Shown in pieces: positions 14,963 to 29,300 of a DNA stretch of 64,000 bases. Under the pieces are notes generated by a model. The model was not told the DNA's origin. It ran no database searches and saw only the letters and a program-made list of their open reading frames with translations. Position numbers and translations under genes: made by a program. Within the stretch, counting starts at the first letter, position 1, and the number at the start of each line of letters is the position of its first letter. The DNA is taken from contig CM055901.1 of the NCBI GenBank assembly GCA_029582155.1, positions 22,965,186-23,029,185 on the forward strand, read 5' to 3'. The stretch comes from Panopea generosa. Lineage: Eukaryota; Mollusca; Bivalvia; Adapedonta; Hiatellidae.

Positions 14963-17900
14963 TAAAATAAAAAAAATAATAATAACAATAATAATAATAA
15001 TGATGATAATAATGAAAAGAATAGTTTAAATAATAATAACAATAATTTCTATACCAGTTGCTACTTTTAATACATTCGTATTTCTTTAACTTTGCCAAAC
15101 ACAATTATAAAAGTGAACATAAATGAATGATACTAATTCTCACACTTTCAGAACGGTCGAACCCCGTTGCACTTTGCATGTGAAAAGGGCATGATAGACA
15201 CGATAGTAGAACTTGTTCAACTGAAAGCGGATGTTCATGCCACCGACGAGGTATATTTACAATGTATCATCTGTTATACTTCGCTGTATTCTAAACAACA
15301 AATACATTTTCATGTCTTTTTCCTCAAATATAAAGTGTAATGCATGGCAATTAAAGGTTAAGCTAGTTAACAGGAAATTAAAGTGAATTGTGGATTATCA
15401 ATACAATTTGTATTTACTAACAATAATGTAATACACGTCACAGATCACTTGTCTATTTCCATACTCAAAGTAACAGCATCCCCCTACACATTCTAGACAA
15501 AGACCACTAGTCCATTTATTTACAAACATATTATATTCGAAGTGACCAATGACCTGAGTATGACTGGACTTAAATTTAAATTATACCAATTTTGGAACTA
15601 TATATTCTGTGTAACAAAAACTTGACGTTTCCCTTGCGATCTTTGCTTTTCTGACCTTTCATTTCTATGCAAAGGTCATCATGAAAGAATGAGTGACTTG
15701 TGGCATCGATATAATTAGCAGTATCAACTTAATTAACTTTCATAATTGGCAATTATCAATTTTACTTATGATTAATATTATATGATTTTATATATGTATG
15801 ATGCTCAATACAAGTATTTTACCTAGAAGATCGATGATGTATTACATCTTGTTTGTGTTATAATTTATATTTGGATGCGTGTGCAATATTATCCGATCGT
15901 TCACTGCACATAAACACTATTTTTGACACCGTGTTAAAAACACGTTTTAAAACCACGCACACATACACACACATGCGCACAATTAAAAACAAAACGCATT
16001 CGCATCAAACGATCGGTTGCGTTTATAAAAAAATAGTTAAGAAGTGGGTTTAAATGGATGTTTGATATATAACAGTGAAATAAGACTTATGATTTTATCT
16101 GTAGTGGAAGACTTAAGCAAGGTTCCTTCCGACAAGCAACTGACAAACTAAATTTCACACCGACCTTGGACCTAGCTAGGCTCAAATGAACAAAAAATTT
16201 GCATTACATTGAACCTATTTATCACTTAGTACTTCTTTCAACTACTAATCTTGTCACATAATGTATATGTATATATGCTGCAGGAGGACGGTAATACCGC
16301 TGTTCACATTGTTGCTGCGCATGTTTACCGCAAGACAATCGTTCAACTACTAATCTTGTTATATAGTGTATATGTATATATGTTACTGTAAGACGGTTAT
16401 ACCGCTGTTCACATTGTTGCTGCACATGGCTGCCACAAGACTGTCGTTCAACTAATCTTGTTATATAATGTATATGAATATATGTTACTGTAGGACGGTA
16501 GTACTGCTATTCACATTGTTGCTGCTCGTGGTTGCCACAGGACCATCGTTCAACTACTAATCTTGTTATATAATGTATATGTATATATGCTGCAGTAAGA
16601 CGGTAATACCGCTGTTCACATTGCTGCTGCACGTGGTTGCCACAAGACCATCGTTCAATTGCTAATCTTGTTATATAATGTATATGTATATATGCTACTG
16701 TAGGACGGTACTACCGCTGTTCACATTGCTGCTGCATGTGGTTGCCACGCAACCATCGTTCAATTACTAATCTTGTTATATAATATATATGTATATATGC
16801 TACTGTAGGACGGTACTACCGCTGTTCACATTGCTGCTGCATGTGGTTGCCACGCGACCATCGTTCAATTACTAATCTTGTTATATAATGTATATGTATA
16901 TATGCTACTGTAGGACGGTACTACCGCTGTTCACATTGCTGCTGCATGTGGTTGCCACGAGACTATCGTTCAATTACTAATCTTGTTATATAATGTGTAT
17001 GTATATATGCTGCTGTAGAACGGTAATACCGCTGTTCACATTGTTGCTGCACGTGGTTGCCACGAGACCATCGTTCAACTACTTATCTTGTTATATAATG
17101 TATATGAAATATATGCTGCTGTAGAACGGTAATACCACTGTTAACATTGCTGCTGTACGTGATTGCCATGAGACTATCGTTCAACTACTAATCTTGTTAT
17201 ATAAAGTATATGTATATATGCTGCTGTAGAACGGTAATACCGCTGTTCACATTGCTGCTGCACGTGGCTGCCACGACACCATCGTTCAACTACTAATCTT
17301 GTTATATAATGTTTATGTATTTATGCTGCTGTAGAACGGTTATACCGCTGTTCACATTGCTGCTGCACGTGGTTGCCACGAGACCATCGTTAAACTACTT
17401 ATCTTGTTATATAATGTATATGTATATATGCTGCTGTAGAACGGTTATACCGCTGTTCACATTGCTGCTGCACGTGGTTGCCACGAGACTATCGTTCAAC
17501 TAATAATCTTCTTATATAATGTATATGTATATATGCTACTGTAGAACAGTAATAACGCTGTTCACGTTGCTGCAGCACGTGGCTGCTACGACACCATCGT
17601 TCAACTAATAATCTTGTTATATAATGTATATGTACATATGCTGCTATAGGACGGTAGTACCGTTATTCATATTGCTGCTGCACGTGGCCGCCACGAGACC
17701 ATCGTTCATCTACTAATCTTATTATATAATGTATATGTACATATGCTGCTATAGGACGGTAGTACCGTTATTCATATTGCTGCTGCACGTGGCTGCCACG
17801 AGACCATCGTTCAACTACTAACCTTTTTATATAATGTATATGTATATATGTTGCTATAGGACGGTAATAACGCTGTTCACATTGCTGCTGCACGTGGTTG

Positions 17901-20900
17901 CCACGACACCATCGTTCATCTACTAATCTTGTTATATAATGTATATGTATATATGCTACTGTAGAACAGTAATAACGCTGTTCACGTTGCTGCAGGACGT
18001 GGCTGCCACGACACCATCGTTCAACTAATAATCTTGTTATATAATGTATATGTACATATGCTGCTATAGGACGGTAGTACCGTTATTCATATTGCTGCTG
18101 CACGTGGCCGCCACGAGACCATCGTTCATCTACTAATCTTATTATATAATGTATATGTACATATGCTGCTATAGGACGGTAGTACCGTTATTCATATTGC
18201 TGCTGCACGTGGCTGCCACGAGACCATCGTTCAACTACTAACCTTTTTATATAATGTATATGTATATATGTTGCTATAGGACGGTAATAACGCTGTTCAC
18301 ATTGCTGCTGCACGTGGTTGCCACGACACCATCGTTCATCTACTAATCTTGTTATATAATGTATATGTATATATGCTGCTGTAGAACGGTAATACCGCTG
18401 TTCACATTGCTGCTGCACGTGGTTGCCACGACACCATCGTTCAACTACTTATCTTTTTATATAATGTTTATGTATTTATGCTGCTGTAGAACGGTAATAC
18501 CGCTGTTCACATTGCTGCTGCACGTGGTTGCCACGAGACCATCGTTCAACTACTTATCTTTTTATATAATGTTTATGTATTTATGCTGCTGTAGAACGGT
18601 AATACCGCTGTTCACATTGCTGCTGCACGTGGTTGCCACGAGACCATCGTTCAACTACTTATCTTTTTATATAATGTTTATGTATTTATGCTGCTGTAGA
18701 ACGGTAATACCGCTGTTCACATTGCTGCTGCACGTGGTTGCCATGAGACCATCGTTCAACTCGGTTCGCTTTGCTGCAACATGGATAAACAGAACAAGGT
18801 TTTTATAGATATTGTCGCTTTTTATTTTGCTAATTATACGATAATGACGTTCGTAGTTATTTTCCCCTTGTCTCATGATAACATAAACTCTGCATTGTGT
18901 CAGTTCGTGAACCTTTGAACGTTGCCATGTAACGTTTATATGGATCATAAAAATGAGAAAAAAACATTTATTTGAATTAAATGGGAAATATCAGTTTAAT
19001 TACAAAAAAAAATCAGTAGATTGAAAAGTATAAAGTATTGTAAGTCTTTAACAGATGATACTATAACTGACGTGTTTCTTTCAGACTTCTACCACTCAAT
19101 TGTCAGTGACTTGTTTGTATGCTTTTTATTTGTGTAGATTGTTTGTAGACAGCTGTAAGAAGGGTGATTAAAACAAAAAGTTTAATATAAGTACGACTCC
19201 GACGGAGCCACTAAAGTTATCTTATCTAAAGTTATCTTATACTTTTTATCTTATAAAAATATATTATGTTCTGTTCTGTTCTGTTCTTAAATATTTGTAC
19301 CTGCAACAAAATTGTATACATTATTATCCGGCATAGCCTCCATAGTTGTTATTCTGTCTTCAATATTTGTACCTGCAACAAATTTATATACATCAGTTTA
19401 CAAAATATTGCATTTTATGCACAATTCTCAATAGTTTATTTTGATATACATTTAATTGAATTAAGAAAATAACATGGCATGCGAAATGCGATTCCAATAG
19501 TATAACATTATGAAACTTTATGGTTTTTGTCCTTATATTAACTGCTTGGAATATTATACCCGTGAAATATGTTTTTAACCAATTATATATGATATATTAT
19601 CATTGAATATAGTGAACATCCCAGATTATTTGCACATTTAGATTATTCAAAAAACATTCTAAATCCAATTTCATTTCTTTTATACAATATTATATGGTAA
19701 AACCATTTGTCAATATTTATTTTTTTGCAGGATTTAAAAACACCATTACATTTAGCCGGAGATACAGGGCAAGGGGAGGCCATGGAATATCTACTAATGT
19801 GTGGATGCAATCCCAACATAAAAGACAAGGTACACACATGCGAATATATCTCATAAATACAGAAAGTATGACTGATTGGTCAGTGGTTATTAAAGATAAA
19901 CTGTTGGAGCTAAGAGAAATTGTACATATGTTAGTTTAATATGTATTAATCTTTATTGGCAGTGGAGCCTCCTGCCTTCTGTATATTTTCTAATTTGTTA
20001 ATCAAAGGTTTAGATGAAGATATGAGTATATGTGTTTCGTGGATACTAAATAAGTTGTTTGAATGTAGCTTACCTTTTTTATTTTGTTAAACTGCAGTGT
20101 TTAGTTAACTTATTTCATTGTATTTGTGTAGCAATAGTTCACTATAGTACAACAGTAAAAAAAACCATATTATTCGATGACTAAGACAATAGATATTTGG
20201 TAAATACTTTTGGAGAAACGAGGGATATAATCAAGGTAAAAACAAGTCTAGAGCTGAAACGAATTCTAATAATTTGAACTGTTTCGAACATTGTGACTCT
20301 ACCCTTACATACATCATAGATTTACCAATATAAACTAATACTTGGTTTATCAAAGCCGAGATGTTAAATACGGATCTAACACAGTATTACAGAATAAAAA
20401 ATGGGTTATTTGTTTCAGCACGACTTGTTCCCAAGCACATACAAACTACAAGGGCTGATTAAGCAATCGGTTACCAGGCGAATCAAAGAATTCCACGCAA
20501 ACAAGTCATCAAGACATAAAACCGGGTACAAATACATTTTTGCACCTTTAATTAATGCGTCAATATATGTATAAATTCGGTAAGTGAACACTCTAACTCT
20601 GCAAACTGTATTTCCCAAACAAATATTTAATTAGGAACTTGACCACTTTTAGAATCGCAACCTTGTCCACCTGTGAACAGATGATTATTTATATTGCATT
20701 TCAATATATACATATTCTGTAATAGTAACAGCACGTCCAATCAGTTATTTAATACATACAAGTTTTCCGAACGTAAACGCAGCAATAGCTGTTCGTCATC
20801 AGTGCCACGGAAAATGAGTTATTAACATTGTACGAATATAAGTATTTAGCACCCTGCTATTATGTTTAAAAACATGTTTACGAATAATATTTGTAGTCAT

Positions 20901-23304
20901 GACAACAGGTATATGCATTACAGTTATGACCACGGATATAGTAAAATTCATTAACAGCCTTTGCCAAAGATCACATTCACAACCTTTACCGCGCATATAT
21001 ATTAACAACTTTGAATTTTGTTATCGCAATCTTGGTCTCATGTAAAGATTTAGGTACGCATGTTCCCCACAGTGACAACGGTACAAATGAGACACATGTT
21101 ACAGTGATTTATGCCCCCCCACCCCACCGTGATCACGGGACAATTGAGATACGTGTTACAGTGATTTATGTTCCCCCACAGAGACCACGGTACAATGAGA
21201 CACGTGTCACAGTGATTTAATTTTTTTACATTGACAACAGAACAATTGAGATACGTGTTACAGTGATTTATGTTCCCCCACAGTGATGACGGTACAATTG
21301 AGACACGTGTTACAGGAATTTATATTCCCCCACAGTGATCACGGTACAAATGTGACACGTGTTACAATGATAAATGTTCCCCACAGTGACCACGGTACAA
21401 TTGAGACACGTGTTACAGTGCTTAATGTTCTTCACAATGACCGTGGTACAATTGAGACACGTGTTACACAATGATTTATGTTCCCCACATGAACCACGGT
21501 ATAAATGAGACACGTGCTACAGTGATTTATGTTATCCAACGTCACAACGGAAAAAATCAGACACGTGTTACAGTGCTAAATATTCTCTACAGTGATCACG
21601 GTACAACTGAGACACGTGTTACAATAATTTATGTACCCCCACAGTGACCACGGTATAACTGACACACGTGTTACAATGATTTATGTTCCCCAGCGTCACC
21701 AGGGAACAAATGAGACACGTGCTACAGTGATTAATATTCCGCACAGTGATCACGGGACAATTGAGACACCCATTCTGCTGATTTATATTCCCAATAGTGA
21801 CCACGGGACAAATGAGCTCGATACAATTGTGGACTTCAATGTTACCATTTTGTACGTTATTGGGTCGTATCAAAAGTATATTTTATTTTTCGTAGATATA
21901 TTGAGTATCTAGTGATAAATCCTTCCGCATTCTTCTTTCAATGTACCAAAAATACATAGTACGGTCATTATTAGGAAGAAATAAACGTAAAATGTATAAC
22001 GATACCATTTCTGAAACGTAAATTTATGTAAAACATGTGCAAAAAATGTTATGCAAAATAATTACAATTTGTCTATTTTTTACATAAGTTTGTGAATGAC
22101 TATTGAAATAATAAATGAAATCGGATTGCGGGATACTGGGAAGGAAAACGGAATAGCATTTTCGCCGTTAGTATTAAGAACCGAAGTATAGACAAAGGGT
22201 TTTACTAATGTATTAGCAGTTCTGTACTTATGGACGCTTTGATTACCAGGCAATGCGTTCACAAACTGTTTCGAGTTCATAACGAATTTCTTAAGAGTCG
22301 CCTTTTATAACATAATATGGTTTTGTTTTACAGTGAAGTATGCCATGAAGGACGGATGGTGAGTTCCGGGAAGGCCGCAGAATTTGAAAAACTTGGTATA
22401 ACGGTCACTCTACAGTCATGTACGCCTGTTTCTCCAATAATTTTCTTCCATCGAACACCTGCTGATGCTGAACATCTTGCCATTTCATTAAATGGTTTGG
22501 AGGAAATTCTCAGGTTTGAAAACAATTGTTGTATACATTGTTGTTGTGTACATGGATTTTGAGAGTAATTATTATTATGTGTTACTCGGTCGGGGATCGA
22601 ATCCAAATCTTCCCTACTGCAAGGATGACTGTCTAGCCATGACTGACGTAATGTGTAGAAAACGAAACACATATCCATGATTTAAAATCATTTCAAAGAC
22701 ATCGCACTTAAACAATGATTGTTGTTATTGGACCACTACACTATTTTGCATCGTGCATAAATTACCACGTGTTGGTGATTTTAGCGTAGATGAAAACAAA
22801 AACCCGGTTGCTGGAGTGCGTGTTAGACCTCCCACTTAACAATTTTCAAAACAAAACACAATAAGAATCGCGTGTAGTTAAACTTTATATAAAGAATTCC
22901 AGTTGACATTTATTAGCACTAAGTAAATTGTGATATGGTGTATTTTATAAGTATTGCGCTCTAGAACCTGATAAGGGATGGACACTATTTAACGCCATTG
23001 TCAAGATTAACTATGGAATATCCCCAGTTTTATTGGTTGCGAAAGACTGAATCTGAACAGAACCACTGTCATTTCGTAAGCAACAGGTAAACATGTTCAC
23101 ATACAGTCTTTGTATCGAGGTTGGCTCAAACCCAAAACCCCAGCGGCAAAAATTATTGGTCCAATAGTATCATAACGTATCATAATCTATGTAAGTTCGG
23201 CATTAAAACTCAACAATTGCTCGGCGGCAGAGACTCTACGTTCTTTAGCCTCATAGGCTTTGTATATATATATAGAGAGAGGAATTAACCTAATATTCTA
23301 TATT

Positions 23305-23378
<74 letters not shown>

Positions 23379-26300
23379 TACATGTCGAATAAGAATTACA
23401 ATTTATGATATGCGTTTGATGGTTATGTATGTACGACTGTATCAATTCATTATACATATACAGTCAAACGTGTGTTAAGCAGCCAGTCAAAGGAAGGAAC
23501 AACAGTGGCCTTTTAAGACAGATTGTTGCTTAATACAGGTTAATTTGCTCTGAAAGCATAGAAATGGGACATATTAAATGGGACATATTAAATGTGTCTG
23601 CTTAAGACAAGTGGCTGCTTAATATAGGTGACCGCTTACGCAGGTTTGATTGTATACTAATATGCAGTTTTACTCTTATTGACAGGTCCATCTGTAAATC
23701 GTGCAGTACATATTAACAATAAATATAATATAACTAGACTGAAAGGGCGGGACACCACATGTTCAGTAACGATTAAAACTGAACTTGAATATCATGTTTT
23801 GGTTAAAGTGTAACATTGTTGTGTTTCAGTGACGTATATGAAGTGCGTGTTCTTCGCCTTGATCGGGCATGTACGTTAATGGTGGAAGTACCAATGGACG
23901 GTTATCCTGGCAAGTTTGAAAGTTGCCTACGAACAACGGATGGTACGGAATACAAAGAATTTACCACTTCCGAAGAAAATGGGGTTCGTGCAATTTCGAT
24001 ATGATAATTTTATTAGTAAAATCAGTACGTTTTTGTACATTATGCATGTATTCAACTATGTTAATTTGAACATTTACTGGTTTATGCGAAAGTACATTGC
24101 AGACTAGAAGGATATCACCAAAGTTCATAATAAAAATTATTTAGCCCTGTGAAGCCCCTTTAAGAGTAAAATGTCATAGTTCACCCAAATCACACCCGTT
24201 TCTTTAGATTATATTTTATTTTAAAATCGCATACATACACTCATATTTTTTATAACCAGGCTAGTTCAGTCGGTAACACGTATGCTATTTAAATGGTCGT
24301 GAGTTCGAATCACCGCCCAGCCAATGTATATTTGATCACTGGCTATGAACTTTGTTCTCCACCCATGAGTATTCCACCTCTAAATATGTGGGGAAATTTA
24401 CTGTGTATCAAGTACACGTTAACTGCTTAGCGGATCCTAGGAACTATTGTTGGGCGCGTTGATCGCCGTTTATATAACTGAAATACTGGAGAAAAAGGAA
24501 GCAAAATCACAAACAAACACTTTTAATAATATAAAGGGATACCAACTGTTTAAAGAGTTTCTCCCCTGATGTCGCTCGTTTACAGGATTCTTGATAAAAC
24601 TATCAGATAAACTGTTTAACCTGTGTAGTAGGAAAATAGAAATATGTGCATTTATAAATCTACAAGGTCTTCGCCAGTTTAATTAAAGGGCAGTAACTAC
24701 ATTTATGTCAATACAGTTATTTCCCTTATATTAACATCTTTACTATAAACCCAATACGCTATTTTGAAACTACGTCATTCTTTTTTTATATGAAACCCAC
24801 CGTATTAGGGATGAAAGCACATTTATCTGTTACATAAATTATACAATACAATAGATTCAATGTTAATGTGTTACCTGTATTGGTGGAATCTAACTATAAA
24901 TAGAATGACGTAGTTTTGGTTTATAACCACTCTGTTTGTTTGTATCATTATTTGTGTAAAAAATACTTTACATTATTTTCTGTTTGTGAAATGGTCGTAA
25001 AATACAATGCATGTATATCGTCAATACCGAGATCACACAACGTGGTTAACAAAAAATAATTCTAGATTCTAATCAAAAACCAACTGCCTGTAAATAAGAT
25101 AGCAATAAAAGTTTTCATCACCTTGATATTTTGTGTTATATTGTTCATATTCTATAAATAATTGGAATGTGTATATTTGAATATATACAACTGGAATATG
25201 TAACAGTATAACTTAACCGTGTATGATTTGAACATGCCTATTGGAACATAATGTATAATGGGATCATTTCGCCCCATTGGTGCATAAAGGTACAACGTGT
25301 ATTCTTATTTTATAAACACTTCTCACACCGCTATTACATTTTCAATAGGGCTCCATTGTAATAGTTATGTCCAAAATACAGTGAGAAAAAAACAACAAAA
25401 TCTGCAGCATGTGTCTCGGTTCAAATTCTTTACTGGTTCAAGATATGCAATCGTTAAGGGAAAAAAGCATACCTTGACCAGGTGTTTTTTTTAATTCAAT
25501 GCTTCTGTGAGACCTATCAATTTCCAGATTAATAATATGTCAACTACTCGCCCACGATACGGTTCGAACCAACAATTCTGAAATGACATAGAATTGTCCA
25601 GAAAGCTGGTATCAGCATCAAATTTTCAGTGGCGATTTCTAAAATTAAATAACTGCAGTACAAAGCCCTGAAAAAAGAAGAAAAAGAGAACTAAAGTTTT
25701 ATTTCTACCTCCTTCATCCGTCCGGAGTACTCAAGGGAGATAATAGTGGTGTCAGTCCTACATTATTACTTTAATAGAACTATGACTGGAACATGTGTAA
25801 TTTGAACATCTATAACTGGAAAATATATAACTGGAACAAATATAATTGTAACGTTTACAATTTGAACATGTATATTGGAACATGCATATTTGAATATTAT
25901 AACTGGACCACATTTGACCATGTGTAATTGGACAATGTATAATAAGAACTTATGATAACAAGTATATATATTTTTAAATAACCCATGACGATTGTTGTAG
26001 GACTCACACCACTATTATCTCCCTTCATTACTCCGGACCTGCAGATTAAGGAGGTAGAAATAAAACTTTAGTTCTCTTTTTCTTCTTTTTTCAGGGCCTT
26101 GTACTGCAATGTTTTGTTTTTTGCTAGCATGAGTTAAATGGTTAGTATTTTAGAAATCACCACTGAAAATTTGATGCTAATATCAGCTTTATGGACAATT
26201 CTGTGTCATTTCAGAATTGTTGGTTCGAACTGCATCTAGGGCGAATAGTTGACATATTATTACTCTGGAAATTAATAGGTCTCACAAAAGCATTGAATTA

Positions 26301-29300
26301 AAAATTAAACAAACCTGGTCAAGGTATGCTTTTTCCCCCTTTATAATTGCATATCTTGAACCAGTAAAGAATTTGAGCCCAGACACATGCGGCAGAATTT
26401 GATCTTTCACTCTGTTTTTTTTACATAAATGTTACAACGGAGCCTTATGGGAAATGTAATAGTGGTGTGAGACGTGAAGTTTACCATCTAGATAAAAACA
26501 GAAGCCTTATAAGTTGTTATTTCGATCTTAAATCCAGCGTTTATCAAATCCACGTTAAACGGATACATACTCTTATTCAGGTGCCAGTATTTGTCGGAAA
26601 ACTGCCAATAGCGAAAGATACAGTGCACAAGTTTGCTGTTGTGGTCCGACCTAGGATATTCCAGTATAATATTGGAACAGATGGAGGAACGGTTATATCA
26701 GAAGTCGACAGAAGAATTCGTATTGAAGTACCATCTCAAGCATTTCACGATGATATCAATATAAATATGCAGGTATGTGTAGTAAAGCGATCTAAGATTT
26801 ATTATCCATGTATATTTTAAAAGCTATTGTGTTCAAAATTAGTACCATGTTGGCATTCCAGTATTTTGTGTTTGATGTGTATGTCAATATAAATCTTCAA
26901 TTAAAAAATAAAACTACTCAGCCAAATCAGGGATAGTTCTAACAGCTTACGCATACAAGTCCACCCATTTACCACACTAAATAATCGAAATGTTACACTC
27001 TTTGCCCGATAAGCTCGGTCGGTTACGCGTCTGACTATCAATCCAGGGGTCGTGAGTTCGAATTCCCAGCCGGCAACAGTCTTCGTGATGATTAATATAC
27101 GACACTGTGTCTCATTATCATTCGTCTCTCACCGCTGATTCAAGTAGGAAAGTTATCAGTTACTTGCGGAGATGGAGCGTGTTCGAATATTGGTTAACCT
27201 TTCAGGATCCAAGGAAACAGTGGTTAGGTTAACTGATCATCTGTTAACCCTCGATGGCATAAAAATGACGCTAAATATTCAATTAATCAAACCATAATGA
27301 TACACGGTCGTTATAAAGATGCGACCTTAATCGTACAATGCTAATGTTTACATAGGTTGGATCCTTTCTTGAGACACGTGAATATGTATTTTGATAAAAT
27401 AATAGATGTAAATTGTACATGCACAACAGTATAAAACTTTGTGTTAAATAAGCTATGTATTTCGAACCAGGTCCTGAGAACAGATGATATTGAACAAAAG
27501 ACAGGCCGGTTGTTTGCCACTGACGTTGTCAATGTCACTACACACGGTGCACAACCAGATAAAAAGGTGCAAGTCCAACTGCCGCTCCATTCGGAGACAG
27601 ATGACCCGGAAGACATGCTAGTATTCTCGGTCGACAACGAGCTGGATATTAACGACGAAACCAAATGGAATGTCGTACAGTCGTACTGGAGAATACAAAA
27701 CCAATGCGTTACATTCAGCATCAGTCATTTTAGCTTGTAAGCGCTTTCCTTTGAAATATTAGGTTGAAGCTAAAATCTCTTGAAAACATACATATCACTG
27801 ACGGTTAAAACACTACCAAACTATTTGCAGATTCTAGAGTGTCACTTAACACTGTCGAAATACATACATATGACTGACGGTCATTAAACTATACCAAACT
27901 ACATACAGATGCCATAAGGTCACTTAACACTGTCAAAATACATACAGATGACTGACGGTCATTAAACACTACCAAACTACATACAAATGCCATAAGGTCA
28001 CTTAACACTGTCAAAATACATACATATCACTGACGGTCATTAATCACTACCAAACTACATACAGATGTCATAAGGTCACTTAACACTGTCAAAATACATA
28101 CAGATGACTGACGGTCATTATCCACTACCAAACTACATACATATGGCAGAGGGTCACTTAACACTGTCAAAATACATACATTTGACTGACGGTCATTAAA
28201 CACTACCAAACTACATACAGATGGCAGAGGGTCACTTAACACTGTCAAAATACATACAGATGACTAACGGTCATTAAACACTACCAAATTACATACAGAT
28301 GGCAGAGGGTCACTTAACACTGTCAAAATACAAACATATGACTGACGGTCATTAAACACTACCAAACTACATACAGATGGCAGAAAACCACAAAACACTT
28401 TATTTTGAGGACAGAGGGTCACAAATAACTGTAAAAATACATACATATGACAGTGGGTCCTGAAACACTTCCAAAGTACATACATATGGCAGACGGTCAC
28501 TTAAAACTGTCAAAATACATACATATGACAGACGGTCCTGAAACACTGTCAATGTATATACATATGACAGAGGGTCACTTAGAACTGTCAAAATACATAC
28601 ATATGACAGAGGGTCCTGAAACACTGTCAATGTATATACATATGACAGAGGGTCCTGAAACACTTCCAACGTACATACATATGAGAGAGGGTCTCAAAAC
28701 ACTGTCAAAGTACATATATATCACAGAGGGTCACAAAACACTTTCAAAGTATATACATATGACGGAGGGTCACAAAACACTGTCCAAGTACATACATATT
28801 ACAGAAGGTCACAAAACACTGTCAAAGTACATACATATTACAGAAGGTCACAAAACTCTGTCAAAGTACATACATATTACAGAAGGTCACAAAACTCTGT
28901 CAAAGTACAAACATATGACAGAGGGTCACTTAAAACTGTCAAAATACATACATATGACAGAGGGTCCCGAAACACTGTCAAAATAGATACATTTGACAGA
29001 GGATCCCGAAACACTGTCAAAATAAAAACATATGACAGAGGGTCCCGAAACACTGTCAAAATAGATACATATGACAGAGAATCCCGAAACACTGTAAAAA
29101 TAGATACATATGACAGATAATCCCGAAACACTGTCGATTAGATACATATGACAGAGGATCCTGAAACACTATCAAACTATATACATATGACAGAGGATCC
29201 CGAAACACTGTCAAAATAGATACATATGACAGAGAATCCCGAAACACTGTCGATTAGATACATATGACAGAGGATCCTGAAACACTATCAAACTAGATAC

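Noticed and set aside
14844..15104. Tyr-rich minus-strand frame
   Set aside because: It is the translation of the AAT microsatellite.
16236..18699. CRISPR-like array appearance (regular repeats with spacers)
   Set aside because: The whole 105-bp unit is repeated, including the AT 'spacer', and it derives from an animal exon; there are no cas genes.
28447..28986. 179-codon plus-strand repeat frame
   Set aside because: It is minisatellite sequence in the W-X intron with no splice-compatible context.
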